Assembly: GCF_030409225.1 (NCBI RefSeq)
Contig: NZ_JAUFPK010000001.1
Coordinates: 1,648,733 to 1,712,732 of the forward strand
Reading direction: 5' to 3'
DNA length: 64,000 bases
DNA from: Aquisalimonas lutea
Lineage (GTDB): Bacteria; Pseudomonadota; Gammaproteobacteria; Nitrococcales; Aquisalimonadaceae
The notes beneath the pieces are model-generated. The model did not search any database and was not told the origin of the DNA. It worked only from the letters and a program-made list of their open reading frames with translations. The position numbers and the translations under genes were made by a program. Of this stretch, positions 48,460 through 57,385 are shown in pieces; the stretch's first letter is position 1, and each line of letters starts with the position of its first letter.

Positions 48460-49281
48460 ATGCCCACACCACCTGATCTTGCCGCCCTGGCGCAGGAAAT
48501 GAAGACGGCACAGGATTCTGCGCAGCAGATCCAGCCTTTCACGGAGCGTGTGCGGGGCTTCGATCTCTCTGCCGCCTATGAGGTCGCGCACCTCGTTCAC
48601 CGTAAAAGGCAGGAAGAAGGCGCCACGCCCGTCGGCCGCAAGATCGGATTCACGAATCCCGGCATGTGGGGCAAATACGGCGTATGCGAGCCGATCTGGG
48701 GGTATATCTACGACACAACGGCCGTGCAGCTGGACGGCACGCGGGCGACCTGCGCGATCGGCGGTTACGCTGAGCCGAAGATCGAGCCCGAGATCGTTTT
48801 CCGCTTGCGGACGGCCCCTCCCGCCGATGCCCGGCTCGTCGACGTCGTGGACGCAATTGAATGGGTGGCGCACGGATTCGAAATCGTGCAGTCGCACTTC
48901 CCGGGCTGGAGATTCCAGGCGCCGGACGCGGTCTCCGACGGGTCGCTCCATGGGGCGCTGCTGATCGGTCCACTGCGGGCCGTGTCCGAGCTCGGAAGGG
49001 ATCCCGTTGCCGCGCTGGAGTCCTTCTCCCTGGCCTTGTCATGCAACGATCGAATCGTTGAAACCGGCAAGGGCACGAACGTCCTCGGCAGTCCACTCGC
49101 CGCCGTGGTTCATTTGTCGTCGGTGCTGGCCAGGCAACCGGGATACCCACCTCTGCAAGCGGGCGATATCGTGACCACCGGCACGATCACGATGGCGCAG
49201 TCGGTTCGTGCGGGAGAAACGTGGCGATCCGAGATTCAAGGCGTCGGGCTCGACGGCCTTGCGGTGGAATTCGCGCTATGA
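48460..49281 (+). CDS. FAH-superfamily hydratase/decarboxylase, 273 aa
   Basis: The fumarylacetoacetase fold with hydratase/decarboxylase-like sequence: GRKIGFTNPGMWGKYGVCEP, IGGYAEPKIEPEIVFRLR (metal-binding Glu-x-Glu), AIEWVAHGFEIVQSHFPGW (Glu then His), and GDIVTTGTITMAQSVRAGET. It resembles 2-oxopent-4-enoate hydratase and 4-oxalocrotonate decarboxylase of meta-cleavage pathways; which activity cannot be told. Other genes of such a pathway are not present nearby. Confidence 0.85.
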   Translation: MPTPPDLAALAQEMKTAQDSAQQIQPFTERVRGFDLSAAYEVAHLVHRKRQEEGATPVGRKIGFTNPGMWGKYGVCEPIWGYIYDTTAVQLDGTRATCAIGGYAEPKIEPEIVFRLRTAPPADARLVDVVDAIEWVAHGFEIVQSHFPGWRFQAPDAVSDGSLHGALLIGPLRAVSELGRDPVAALESFSLALSCNDRIVETGKGTNVLGSPLAAVVHLSSVLARQPGYPPLQAGDIVTTGTITMAQSVRAGETWRSEIQGVGLDGLAVEFAL

Positions 49282-49344
49282 AAGGAACATAGGGGTGCGG
49301 TCGCCCGCAAGGTACGTCCTGCCCCTGTCGATAGCGATTCGCAC

Positions 49345-49420
49345 CCTGCGCGGGCGGAGCGCGCCATGCACGCCGTGCTGCAGATGGAAAAGCTCGATAT
49401 CAGCGCCCTGCAGGCCGCCG
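49345..49420 (+). pseudogene. C-terminal fragment of a PhnB/VOC gene
   Basis: Translation reads RAERAMHAVLQMEKLDISAL then QAAADGA, the characteristic C-terminus of PhnB-type VOC proteins ('RVMxAMLQMxKLDIAxL'). No upstream part is in frame. It lies next to AAC(3) and tag. The central piece of the same kind of gene lies at 34990-35130. 49282-49484 holds nothing else. Confidence 0.7.
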
Positions 49421-49484
49421 CGGACGGCGCTTGGTCCCGCCTCTGCAGAGGTGTTTGCTCAGCACTCCGGGAATTGACGGAACC

Positions 49485-49961
49485 ATGGCAGTCGACATAC
49501 GGCAACTTGCTGCGGATGATGTCGTACTGATGCGGGCGCTGTTGGCGACCTTCGGCGCCGTATTTCACGACGAGAGCACGTATATCGCGAGCCAGCCCGG
49601 TGACGGCTACCTGAGCCGGCTTCTCGGCGGTGAGTCGTTCATTGCCCTGGTGGCTCTCGATGACGGCGTTGTGGTCGGCGGTATCGCGGCCTATGAGCTC
49701 AGGAAGTTCGAGCAGGAGCGCAGCGAGGTCTATATTTACGATCTGGCGGTCGCGGAGGCGCACCGGCGCCGGGGGATTGCAACGGCCCTGATCCGGAAGC
49801 TCGCGGCGCTGGCGGCGGGCCGGGGGGCGCATACGGTGTTCGTGCAGGCGGACACGGGGCCGGAGGACGCCGCGGCCCGCGCGCTCTACAGCAAGCTGGG
49901 CCGGCGGGAGCGCGTGCTCCATTTCGATATCCCGGTGGATGCGGAAGACGGCGATGCCTGA
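49485..49961 (+). CDS. AAC(3)-I-like GNAT acetyltransferase, 158 aa
   Basis: ATG 49485 after CGGGAATTGACGG. The protein has the look of aminoglycoside 3-N-acetyltransferase I: IRQLAADDVVLMRALLATFG, YIASQPGDGYLSRLLGGESF, VVVGGIAAYELRKFEQERSE, IYDLAVAEAHRRRGIATALI (acetyl-CoA site R-R-x-G-I/A) and VLHFDIPVD at the end. In known AAC(3)-I the DLAV...HRRxGIAT and LHFDI motifs are conserved. It may acetylate gentamicin-type aminoglycosides or a related polyamine-like substrate. The chromosomal location between core genes suggests an intrinsic version. Confidence 0.85.
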   Translation: MAVDIRQLAADDVVLMRALLATFGAVFHDESTYIASQPGDGYLSRLLGGESFIALVALDDGVVVGGIAAYELRKFEQERSEVYIYDLAVAEAHRRRGIATALIRKLAALAAGRGAHTVFVQADTGPEDAAARALYSKLGRRERVLHFDIPVDAEDGDA

Positions 49962-50116
49962 GCGTCTCCCCGCGGGGGGCGGCTGGCCACAGGGCCTGGG
50001 GTATCAGGGGAAGTACGGCAGGGGCCGGTGAGGGCGTGAGCCTCGCCGGAAAGGGGATTGCGTGGTCATGCGCGCGGAAGTAGTGCGGCCTGGCCGATAC
50101 GAGGGGGATGCCGACC

Positions 50117-50734
50117 ATGAGCAAGACCATCCAGGGGCCGGACGGCGAACCGCGCTGCGTGTGGTGCGGCGGCGCGGGGGAGATGCTCGATTACCACGAC
50201 AGCGAGTGGGGGTTTCCGGTCCGTGATGACCACCGCCTGTTCGAGAAGCTGAGCCTGGAGGGTTTCCAGTCCGGCCTCAGCTGGCGCACCATTCTCGCCA
50301 AACGGGAGAACTTCCGCGCCGCCTTCCATGGCTTCGATTTCGATCGGGTTGCGGGTTTCACCCAGCATGATGTCGAGCGCCTGCTGAACGACGCGGGCAT
50401 CGTGCGCCATCGCGGCAAGATCGAGGCGGTGATCAACAACGCGCAACGGGCCCGGGAGATGGTCGAGCGGGAAGGCTCACTGGCCCGTTACATGTGGCGC
50501 TACGAGCCGGACGAGGCGCAGCTCGCGGAGCCGCAGACGGCGTCCACCTCGGCGGAGTCCGTGGCGCTTTCCCGGGATCTCAAGAAGCGCGGCTGGAAGT
50601 TCGTCGGCCCCACCACCGTGTACGCCTTCATGCAGGCCATGGGGCTGATCAACGACCATGCCGAAGGCTGCGTGGTCCGAAGCCGGGTCGCGCAGGCGCG
50701 CGACGCGTTCCAGCGGCCCGGCGCCGCTGCTTGA
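50117..50734 (+). CDS. tag: DNA-3-methyladenine glycosylase I, 205 aa
   Basis: It removes 3-methyladenine from alkylated DNA. I use ATG 50117 (MSKTIQGPDGEPRCVWCGGA). The zinc and substrate features are present: RCVWCGGAGEMLDYHDSEWG, LFEKLSLEGFQSGLSWRTIL, KRENFRAAFHGFDFDRVAGF and the C-terminal FVGPTTVYAFMQAMGLINDH with AEGCVVR. The catalytic-domain Glu/Trp pocket residues are as in E. coli Tag. A diverged 5' fragment of this gene lies at 35135-35285. Confidence 0.93.
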   Translation: MSKTIQGPDGEPRCVWCGGAGEMLDYHDSEWGFPVRDDHRLFEKLSLEGFQSGLSWRTILAKRENFRAAFHGFDFDRVAGFTQHDVERLLNDAGIVRHRGKIEAVINNAQRAREMVEREGSLARYMWRYEPDEAQLAEPQTASTSAESVALSRDLKKRGWKFVGPTTVYAFMQAMGLINDHAEGCVVRSRVAQARDAFQRPGAAA

Positions 50735-50773
50735 TACCGATTTCTCGTCAGGAATGAAGCAAGGAACCCACGG

Positions 50774-51928
50774 ATGACAGACAGCACTGCCCCCGAAACG
50801 CCCGATCACGGATCCGTTCCCGTCCTCTACGGCGTCCCGCACTCCCTCTACACCGGCATCGCCCGCTGCTACCTGCGTACCCAGGGCATCGGCTACGTCG
50901 AGCGCACCACTGCCCACCCGGCGTATACGGACCGCATCATGCCGGCGATCAAGCGCGGCATCATCCCGGTGGTAGAGACGCCGGACGGGACGATCATCCA
51001 GGACAGTCTGGACATCATCGACCACTTCGAGGCGCAGGGCGTGCCGTATTCCGCCTATCCGGCGGGCCCGCTGCAGCGGGTGCTGGGGGTGATCCTCCAG
51101 TACTACGGCATGCAGGGCATGCTGCGCCACGCCATGCATTACCGCTGGAGCTATCGCGAGCAGCAGGAGGCCTTCCTGCGTAGCGCCTTTAGCAGTCGCG
51201 CCCCGGACGGGCGCGGCGAGAAGGTGATGGCGCGCATGAGCAGCTACCTGCCGCGCCTGGGCGTGACCGAGGCCACCATCCCCGCCATCGAGCAGTCCTA
51301 CGGGGAGGTGCTCGCCATCCTGAACAGGCATTTCGCCGAGCATCCGTACGTCTTCGGCGGCCGGCCCACCATCGCCGATTACGGCCTCATCGGCCCGCTG
51401 TTCGCGCACCTGGGGCGGGATCCGGTGCCCGCCGGCATCATGAAGACGAACGCGCCGTGGGTGTTCCGCTGGGTGGAGCGCATGACCGCGCCGGGGCTGG
51501 ATGCCCCCGAGTTCCCGGAGTACGACGGCGATCTCATGGCCGGGGACGCGGTGCCGGAGACGCTCGTGCCGCTGCTCGGCCACATGGCCGGGGAGATGTT
51601 CCCGGAGCTCACGGACAAGCTGGCCTTCATGGACGCGCTCATCGAGCAGCGCCAGCCCGCCGACGGCACGCCCGTGTCGGAGAAGCCGCATCAGCGCGCC
51701 GTGGGGATCGTGGACACGCACTTCCGCGGCGTGCCGGTGCAGGCCGGCGTGGAGCCGTATCTCGTCTACGTGCTCCGGCGTGCCGACCGCGCCCTGGCCG
51801 CGTGCACGGCGGAAGAGCGCGACCGGGTGCTGGCGTTTCTCGGGGAGGTCGGCCTGGAGCAGGCCCTGCCCGGCGACCGCGGCTACTCCGTGGACCGGCG
51901 GGATCACGTCGAGGTGTGGCAGCGGTAG
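50774..51928 (+). CDS. glutathione S-transferase family protein, 384 aa
   Basis: A GST-like N-terminal thioredoxin domain (VLYGVPHSLYTGIARCYLRT, GIIPVVETPDGTIIQDSLDI with the cis-Pro and Ser-Asp glutathione motif) is followed by a long helical C-terminal region (VFGGRPTIADYGLIGPLFAH). The extra 130 residues after residue 250 are unusual for a classical GST. The length fits the larger 'GST family' proteins of Gammaproteobacteria. Substrate unknown. Confidence 0.88.
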   Translation: MTDSTAPETPDHGSVPVLYGVPHSLYTGIARCYLRTQGIGYVERTTAHPAYTDRIMPAIKRGIIPVVETPDGTIIQDSLDIIDHFEAQGVPYSAYPAGPLQRVLGVILQYYGMQGMLRHAMHYRWSYREQQEAFLRSAFSSRAPDGRGEKVMARMSSYLPRLGVTEATIPAIEQSYGEVLAILNRHFAEHPYVFGGRPTIADYGLIGPLFAHLGRDPVPAGIMKTNAPWVFRWVERMTAPGLDAPEFPEYDGDLMAGDAVPETLVPLLGHMAGEMFPELTDKLAFMDALIEQRQPADGTPVSEKPHQRAVGIVDTHFRGVPVQAGVEPYLVYVLRRADRALAACTAEERDRVLAFLGEVGLEQALPGDRGYSVDRRDHVEVWQR

Positions 51929-51955
51929 GACAGCCGCTGAAGGAGCAAGCGATCG

Positions 51956-52714
51956 ATGGCTCACGAGGGGCAGACATGGGAACCGGCCCGGTATGCGCGC
52001 GAGGCCCGGTTCGTATCGGATCTCGGCAACCCGGTGGTCGAGCTGCTGGCGCCGCGCGCCGGCGAGCGGATCCTGGACCTGGGTTGCGGTGACGGCGCAC
52101 TGACCCGGGTCATTGCCGATGCCGGCTGTGGGGTGCTCGGTGTCGACGCCAGCCCGGAGATGGTCGCCGCCGCCAGGGAGCAGGGGCTTGAGGCAAGGGT
52201 GGTCGACGGCGAGGACCTGCCGTTCGACGGTGACTTCGACGCGGTTTTCTCCAACGCGGCATTGCACTGGATGACCCGGCCCGACCGGGTTCTCTCCGGT
52301 GTCCGGCACAGCCTGAGACCGGGAGGGCGCTTCGTCGGCGAGCTCGGCGGTCACGGCAATGTCGCCGCCATTGTGGATGCCCTGGCAGCAGCCCTGGACG
52401 AGCGCGGGATCGACGCCGCGGCGTTGAATCCCTGGTTCTTTCCCGATGCCGAGCAGTACCGGCTCCTGCTGGAACGCCACGGGTTCGAGGTCTCGGCCAT
52501 CGAGCTCTTCTCGCGGCCCACCCCGCTGCCCGGCGACGTCATCGGCTGGCTGGAGACGTTCGCCGATGCGTTCGTCGCGGCACTGCCTGCGCAGGACCGG
52601 CGGGAGTTCCTGGTCGATGTTGCCGAGCGCTGCCGGCCCGTTCTGTGTGACGACTCCGGGCAGTGGGTCGCGGACTATGTGCGCCTGCGTTTCGCCGCAC
52701 ACAGGAAGGAGTAG
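51956..52714 (+). CDS. class I SAM-dependent methyltransferase, 252 aa
   Basis: Motif I ERILDLGCGDGALTRVIADA, motif II VLGVDASPEMVAAAREQGLE, motif III DAVFSNAALHWM. The arrangement and W/H after the third motif resemble trans-aconitate methyltransferase (Tam)-like and other Methyltransf_11 proteins. No obvious substrate motif. It follows the GST gene by 27 bases and is probably cotranscribed. Confidence 0.9.
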   Translation: MAHEGQTWEPARYAREARFVSDLGNPVVELLAPRAGERILDLGCGDGALTRVIADAGCGVLGVDASPEMVAAAREQGLEARVVDGEDLPFDGDFDAVFSNAALHWMTRPDRVLSGVRHSLRPGGRFVGELGGHGNVAAIVDALAAALDERGIDAAALNPWFFPDAEQYRLLLERHGFEVSAIELFSRPTPLPGDVIGWLETFADAFVAALPAQDRREFLVDVAERCRPVLCDDSGQWVADYVRLRFAAHRKE

Positions 52715-52718
52715 GAGA

Positions 52719-52949
52719 TTGGCCACGTATAGCGCAGCGCGCGGTTCAGAAGCGATCGTTTGCTGGATCCTGATCGTGGCGAGCCTGGCGATCGGATTGC
52801 TGGCGGTCATCACCTGGGCGGGCCGCTCCGTCGGCGGATTTCCCTTCCTCGAAGTCCTTCTCCCGGTGCTCGCGATTGCGGGTAGCATCGCACGCCTGCG
52901 GGGGTGGGCTCCGCCGCCGAAGGGCATTGGCGGGGGCGGAGGGCCGTAG
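52719..52949 (+). CDS. small membrane protein, 76 aa
   Basis: TTG start at 52719 (GAAGGAGTAGGAGA upstream), 4 bases after the methyltransferase stop. It has two TM helices: AIVCWILIVASLAIGLLAVI and FLEVLLPVLAIAGSIARL. The last residues are glycine-rich (GIGGGGGP). Likely translated because of the ribosome site and operon position; unknown function. Confidence 0.5.
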   Translation: MATYSAARGSEAIVCWILIVASLAIGLLAVITWAGRSVGGFPFLEVLLPVLAIAGSIARLRGWAPPPKGIGGGGGP

Positions 52950-52972
52950 GTCGGCTCCACCCCCTCCCCCGA

Positions 52973-53743
52973 TCAGGTTCGAGTGATCGACACCCCGCCA
53001 TCGACGAGCAGCGCGGTGCCCGTGATGAAGCTCGACGCATCGGATGCCAGGTGGAGCGCCGATTGCGCGATCTCCTCGGGTCGTGCCAGGCGCTTCAGCC
53101 CGTGCAGGCCTTCGATGAACGCCCGGGTTCCCTCGGCCGCTCCCGGCAGGTTGGCGTGATTGGCGGGTGTATCGGTACCCCCCGGCAGGATCGCGTTGGC
53201 GCGGATGCCCTGCGCCCCGAACTCCGCGGCCAGCACCTGCGTCAGGCCGACGATGCCCGCCTTGGCGGCGGCATACGCGCCCGTGCCGGGGAAGCCGACG
53301 GTGTGGCCGACAAAGCTCGAGGTGAACACGATGGAGCCGCCGCCGTGGGCGAGCATGGCGGGTACCTGGTGCTTGGCGCCGAGGAAGGCGCTGGTCAGGT
53401 TGGTATCGATGGTGTCGTGCCAGGTGGCGAGTGACAGCTCCGGCACCGGCCCCATGTCACCGGTCGCCCCGGCGTTGTTGAAGGCGATATCGAGCCGGCC
53501 GAACCGGCTCACGGCCGTGTCGACCAGCGCTTCCGCCAGCGACTCCTCGCGGATGTCACCGGCAACCGCGACGGCCCGGCCGCCGATTTCCTCGATCTCG
53601 GCGACCAGCGTATCCAGCTCCGCCTGACGGCGCGCGGTCACGACCAGCTTCGCGCCTTCCTGCGCGAACAGCAAAGCGGCGGCCCGGCCGATGCCGGAGC
53701 TGGCCCCGGTGATGATGGCGATCTTGTCGTTCAATGCGTTCAT
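52973..53743 (-). CDS. SDR-family oxidoreductase, 256 aa
   Basis: Start ATG 53743 with AAGGAGGACGCAAC. Rossmann motif TGASSGIG, NNAG in DIAFNNAGATGD, catalytic Ser/Tyr/Lys in FTSSFVGHTVGFPGTGAYAA with AYAAAKAG. The C-terminal ALLVDGGVSITRT is the standard glucose-dehydrogenase-like SDR end. Cytoplasmic; substrate unknown. It is convergent with the small membrane protein gene. Confidence 0.9.
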   Translation of the reverse strand: MNALNDKIAIITGASSGIGRAAALLFAQEGAKLVVTARRQAELDTLVAEIEEIGGRAVAVAGDIREESLAEALVDTAVSRFGRLDIAFNNAGATGDMGPVPELSLATWHDTIDTNLTSAFLGAKHQVPAMLAHGGGSIVFTSSFVGHTVGFPGTGAYAAAKAGIVGLTQVLAAEFGAQGIRANAILPGGTDTPANHANLPGAAEGTRAFIEGLHGLKRLARPEEIAQSALHLASDASSFITGTALLVDGGVSITRT

Positions 53744-53992
53744 TGTTGCGTCCTCCTTCTCCGATGGTGTCGGAGAAAGGTAGCGACGCGGGCCGACGGG
53801 GGAACTCCGGATCTTGCTTGCCAATTTCATCGAGCGTCTCGCCGCCGCGCCGGCCTACCACCGCCGCGATGCGCTGGCACACCTCAGCGCGTGGCTGGTC
53901 GTTCACTGCAAGCTACGGCACGTGCTCCGGGGCGTTGAGGTTCTCCCGCAGGAGCTCCCGTAACACAGGAGCTCCCGTAACGGTTGTGTCGA
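53744..53992. other. gap with an unexplained open stretch
   Basis: Plus-strand reading at 53815-53963 gives a helical peptide (FIERLAAAPAYHRRDALAHL, then SAWLVVHCKLRHVLRG) without a start or ribosome site; it may be a decayed gene end. A tandem direct repeat CAGGAGCTCCCGTAAC occurs at about 53948-53980. No gene supported. Confidence 0.35.
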
Positions 53993-54604
53993 TCAATAGC
54001 CGACGGTAAAGCGCTGACGCACGTGCCTGGGGGTCTCGAGCTCATCCACCAGCGCGATGGCGTAGTCTTCAAAGGAGATGCTGGAGCCCTCGTCATGGGT
54101 TAGCAGCCTATCCTGCCCGAGACGGAACGTTCCGGTACGCTCGCCGGGCACGAATTCTGCCGAAGGCGACAGGAACGTCCAGTCGAGATCGTCGACACCG
54201 CGCAGGAAGTCCAGGAACTCACCGCCGGCGTGCGCTTCAGGCTTGTAGGCCTCGGGAAAACCCGGCTGATCGATGACTTTCTCGCCGGGCGCCACCTCGA
54301 GGCTGCCCGCCCCGCCCACCACCAGATAGCGTGCCACCCCGGCATTACGCACGGCCCCCACGAGCGTTCCAGCATCGCTTGCTGTAAAGGGCACGGCACT
54401 GATGACCGCGTCATGCCCCTTGAGCAACGCCCCCAGCGCCTGCCGGTCATTGGCGTCGGCCTGTCTCGGTGTAACCCCGGGCAGCGAGGCAATTTTGTCC
54501 GTGTGGCGTGCAATGGCGGTCACCTGGTGTCCCCGGTCGGACAGTTCGGCAAGAATACGCGAGCCTGCATTGCCCGATGCTCCGATGAGTGCAACGTTTG
54601 CCAT
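53993..54604 (-). CDS. NAD(P)-binding SDR-like protein (YwnB/NmrA type), 203 aa
   Basis: Atypical SDR with GASGNAGSRI at the N-terminus, GHDAVISAVPF, ARYLVVGGAGSLEVAPGEKV and DLDWTFLSPSAEFVPGERTG. This is the BLVRB/YwnB-like group acting as flavin reductase or oxidoreductase; the catalytic Tyr of classical SDRs is absent. Divergent from an HxlR regulator that most likely controls it. Confidence 0.88.
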   Translation of the reverse strand: MANVALIGASGNAGSRILAELSDRGHQVTAIARHTDKIASLPGVTPRQADANDRQALGALLKGHDAVISAVPFTASDAGTLVGAVRNAGVARYLVVGGAGSLEVAPGEKVIDQPGFPEAYKPEAHAGGEFLDFLRGVDDLDWTFLSPSAEFVPGERTGTFRLGQDRLLTHDEGSSISFEDYAIALVDELETPRHVRQRFTVGY

Positions 54605-54634
54605 GAGGAAATCTCCTTGAGTTCATTTTTGGCA

Positions 54635-54657
54635 CATGGTCTAAAAAGCAGACCATG
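54635..54657. promoter_or_regulatory. palindrome between NAD(P)-binding gene and hxlR
   Basis: CATGGTCT (54635-54642) and AGACCATG (54650-54657) separated by 7 bases, near the SDR-like gene start; a probable HxlR operator. Confidence 0.6.
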
Positions 54658-54756
54658 GGATAAACTTATGGGAGTTCCGCGAACGGCACAAGAAGTCATC
54701 TTTACCTGACACGGTCACACTGATGTGATCACTGGACCACGATTGATGGAGAGATC

Positions 54757-55140
54757 ATGACAACGATGTCGGATGGCGAAGAGATCGTCTTTGAGCAACC
54801 CTGCCCCATTCGTGATGTGCTCGACCGGATTGGCGATCAGTGGAGCCTGCTGATTCTGGAAGCTCTGGCTCCCGGCACGCTGCGCTTTAATGCCCTGATG
54901 CGGGAGATCGGTGATGTCTCGAAGCAGATGCTCTCCCGTACGCTCAAGCAGCTGGAGCAGGACGGTTTCATCACGCGCACGCTCTACCCCGAGGTTCCCC
55001 CGCGTGTGGAATATACCCTGACCCCGCTGGGGCGTTCCTTTCTCGAGCCGATGCGACAGCTTGTGGCCTGGGCGGATGCGCATCACGGCGCCATTGTGGC
55101 CGCTCGCGCCCGGTATCAGGCCAGACAGGAGCAAACCTGA
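54757..55140 (+). CDS. HxlR-family transcriptional regulator, 127 aa
   Basis: wHTH of the HxlR type: [20 protein letters not shown] with the conserved N-terminal Cys, [40 protein letters not shown] and [14 protein letters not shown]. These regulators respond to thiol-active or aldehyde-like stress through the N-terminal Cys. Divergently placed from a reductase-like gene with a palindrome between, the usual HxlR arrangement. 55141-55510 downstream has no gene; only a small GC hairpin (CCCGAG/CTCGGG) at 55143-55159. Confidence 0.9.
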   Translation: MTTMSDGEEIVFEQPCPIRDVLDRIGDQWSLLILEALAPGTLRFNALMREIGDVSKQMLSRTLKQLEQDGFITRTLYPEVPPRVEYTLTPLGRSFLEPMRQLVAWADAHHGAIVAARARYQARQEQT

Positions 55141-55510
55141 TACCCGAGCCGAGCTCGGGCGAATCCATCGCTTGCGCGCAGCGTCTGAGCGTTGGCCCAA
55201 CGGTCCGAGGGGCGCACCATATATCGACGTCGACCATCGGGGTTGGATACGACCGCCGTAGCATGTCCGATCGAGATGCCACGGCCGTGAGAGCCAGATA
55301 CAGGATGAAAGTCTTCGCACTGGTCCTACCCGGCTGCGATGCGGAGCTGCCTTCTACACCGCGTTCAGCTCCGTGCAGACGAATTTTCGAAAGTCGTGCT
55401 CTCGAATGAGGACACATGGAGTGCAGATGCGGCGGGAGGCACTGCACATTTGACCGCGCGGGCCCGAGACCGGATCCTTAGCCGCCTGTCCCACGGGAGC
55501 GGTCTCGGCC

Positions 55511-56857
55511 ATGAATATCGTCTTCCTGCTGATCGTGCTGGTGGCGTTCCTGACGGCGGCCTGGCACCAGATCCAGTACGCCCCTCCACAGGGTGGTGGA
55601 GGTGATGGCGCTGCCGCGCCCATGGCGGCAGTCTCCGAGGCGGTGGTGGAGTCCGCCGGCGGCGCGGTGGAGCTGGCCATCGGGCTCATCGGCGTGATGA
55701 CCCTGTTCCTGGGGCTCATGAAGGTCGCCGAGGCCGGCGGTATGCTCACCGTGCTGGCGCGCCTGATCCGGCCGCTCATGACGCGGTTGTTCCCGGACGT
55801 GCCGCCGGATCATCCGGCCATGGGGTCCATGATTCTCAATATGTCCGCCAACGCCATGGGGCTGGGCAACGCCGCCACCCCCTTCGGCGTCCGCGCGATG
55901 CAGGAGCTGGACCGGCTCAATCCGCACAAGGGCACGGCGACCAACAGCATGGCCCTGTTCCTCGCCATCAATACCTCCAGTGTCACGTTGCTGCCCACCG
56001 GCGTGATTGCACTGCGCGCCTCGGCCGGATCGGCGGAGCCGGCGGCGATTCTGCCGTCGACGCTGTTCGCCACGGCCTGCGCCACCGTGGTTGCGGTCGT
56101 CGCCACCAAGACCTATCAGCGCTTCAGCCCTGCGCCGCTGCCGGACGCGCAGCCGGCGCCCGCGGCGGAGGACGAGCCGGCTGCGGCGACGGGCGGCCAC
56201 GGTGAGCCGGAGGATCCGCACGGGCATCTGGCGGATGCCGTCGCCGGATCGGCGACGGGCTACCCGGTGTGGGTGTCGTACACCTTCCTCGCCGGCCTGC
56301 TCGGCCTGATTCCCCTGAGCATCGCCTACGGACGTGTCATCGCGCCGTGGATCATCCCGGGGCTCATCGTGTTCTTTCTGCTCTACGGCGCCGTCCGCCG
56401 GGTGCGCGTCTACGAGGTGTTCGTCGAGGGCGCCCGCGAGGGCTTCCAGGTGGCCGTTCGCATTATTCCGTATCTGGTGGGCATTCTCGTGGCCGTGGGG
56501 ATGTTCCGGGCGAGCGGCGCCATGGAGGCCCTGGTGCAATGGGTGGGGGCGTACACCGAGCACCTGGGCATGCCGGCGGAGGCTCTGCCCATGGCGCTGT
56601 TGCGCCCCCTGTCCGGGTCCGGCGCCTACGGCGTCATGGCCTCGATCATCAATGATCCCGCCGTGGGGCCGGACAGCTACACCGGCTTGCTGGTGACCAC
56701 GCTCCAAGGGTCCACGGAGACCACGTTCTATGTCCTGGCGGTGTACTTCGGGGCGGTGCAGGTCCGGCGCATCCGGCACACCCTGGCCGGGGCGCTCACC
56801 GCGGATCTCGCCGGCATCATCGCCGCAGTGGCCGTGTGCCTGTACCTGTTCGCATGA
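55511..56857 (+). CDS. nucleoside-recognition (SpmA/SpmB-type fused) membrane protein, 448 aa
   Basis: Two Gate-type membrane halves in one chain. First half: SAGGAVELAIGLIGVMTLFL, AEAGGMLTVLARLIRPLMTR, AMGSMILNMSANAMGLGNAA and ATPFGVRAMQEL. Second half: RIIPYLVGILVAVGMFRASG, LRPLSGSGAYGVMASIINDP, then GSTETTFYVLAVYFGAVQVR. The 'LGNAATPFGVKAM' and 'STETTFY' sequences are shared with sporulation proteins SpmA and SpmB, although this host need not sporulate. Probable small-molecule transporter. A loop of about 35 Pro/Ala/Glu-rich residues joins the halves. Confidence 0.9.
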   Translation: MNIVFLLIVLVAFLTAAWHQIQYAPPQGGGGDGAAAPMAAVSEAVVESAGGAVELAIGLIGVMTLFLGLMKVAEAGGMLTVLARLIRPLMTRLFPDVPPDHPAMGSMILNMSANAMGLGNAATPFGVRAMQELDRLNPHKGTATNSMALFLAINTSSVTLLPTGVIALRASAGSAEPAAILPSTLFATACATVVAVVATKTYQRFSPAPLPDAQPAPAAEDEPAAATGGHGEPEDPHGHLADAVAGSATGYPVWVSYTFLAGLLGLIPLSIAYGRVIAPWIIPGLIVFFLLYGAVRRVRVYEVFVEGAREGFQVAVRIIPYLVGILVAVGMFRASGAMEALVQWVGAYTEHLGMPAEALPMALLRPLSGSGAYGVMASIINDPAVGPDSYTGLLVTTLQGSTETTFYVLAVYFGAVQVRRIRHTLAGALTADLAGIIAAVAVCLYLFA

Positions 56858-56890
56858 GCCACCGGCGTGCTCAGCACGGAACCCCGCCTT

Positions 56891-56921
56891 GGAGCGCCGG
56901 CCCCATCGGCGCTCCATCTCT
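56891..56921 (+). terminator. terminator after the SpmAB-like gene
   Basis: GGAGCGCCG/CGGCGCTCC, 7-base loop, followed by ATCTCTT. Confidence 0.7.
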
Positions 56922-57053
56922 TGACCACGATCCGGACAGCGGACGTTCTCGAGATGTCGGAACAAACCGAAGTCTAGGCGCTTCGTTTCGCCGGGCCGCG
57001 TCCAGTGCGGGCGTGGTCCGCGAGAAACTGGCTTTGCCTGCCCAGCGCGGCGA

Positions 57054-57233
57054 TTACTGAACGAACACCATCCAACTGACGATGAAGACTAGGACACCGA
57101 TCAAAATCGCGGCCCACATCGGTACACCCGAAGACTGTGCCAGCCATCCTTGTGGGTGCCCACAATCTGGACAGGTCTTTGCCTGAGGACTTAACGGCTT
57201 TGAACAGTTTTTGCAGGCCGCTTCGTTAGTCAC
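57054..57233 (-). CDS. small zinc-ribbon membrane protein, 59 aa
   Basis: I translated this minus-strand gene by eye; it is short. GTG start at 57233 after AAGGAGGATGA. MTNEAACKNCSKPLSPQAKT then CPDCGHPQG form a two-CxxC zinc ribbon. Then one TM helix, MWAAILIGVLVFIVSWMVFV, with the C-terminal Q outside. Small zinc-ribbon-plus-TM proteins are common and mostly uncharacterised. No partner gene is obvious. Confidence 0.65.
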   Translation of the reverse strand: MTNEAACKNCSKPLSPQAKTCPDCGHPQGWLAQSSGVPMWAAILIGVLVFIVSWMVFVQ

Positions 57234-57385
57234 TCATCCTCCTTCACTGGTCTGTCTAGGCGAGCCGAGTCTATAGATACTTCAGCATCTGAACCGTGTG
57301 ACCAACTTCGATTTTCCCCTTTGGAGATTGAAAATCGGGCGGCGAATGTCCGATGCGCAGGGCATGCCCATTCTGCTGCGCAGGC

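Noticed and set aside
50477-52960. Very long minus-strand ORF (827 codons)
   Set aside because: Shadow of the GST and methyltransferase genes, with no start signal or family features.
55141-55510. A gene upstream of the SpmAB-like protein
   Set aside because: Frames are open in places but lack starts, ribosome sites and recognisable sequence; I see only a small hairpin.
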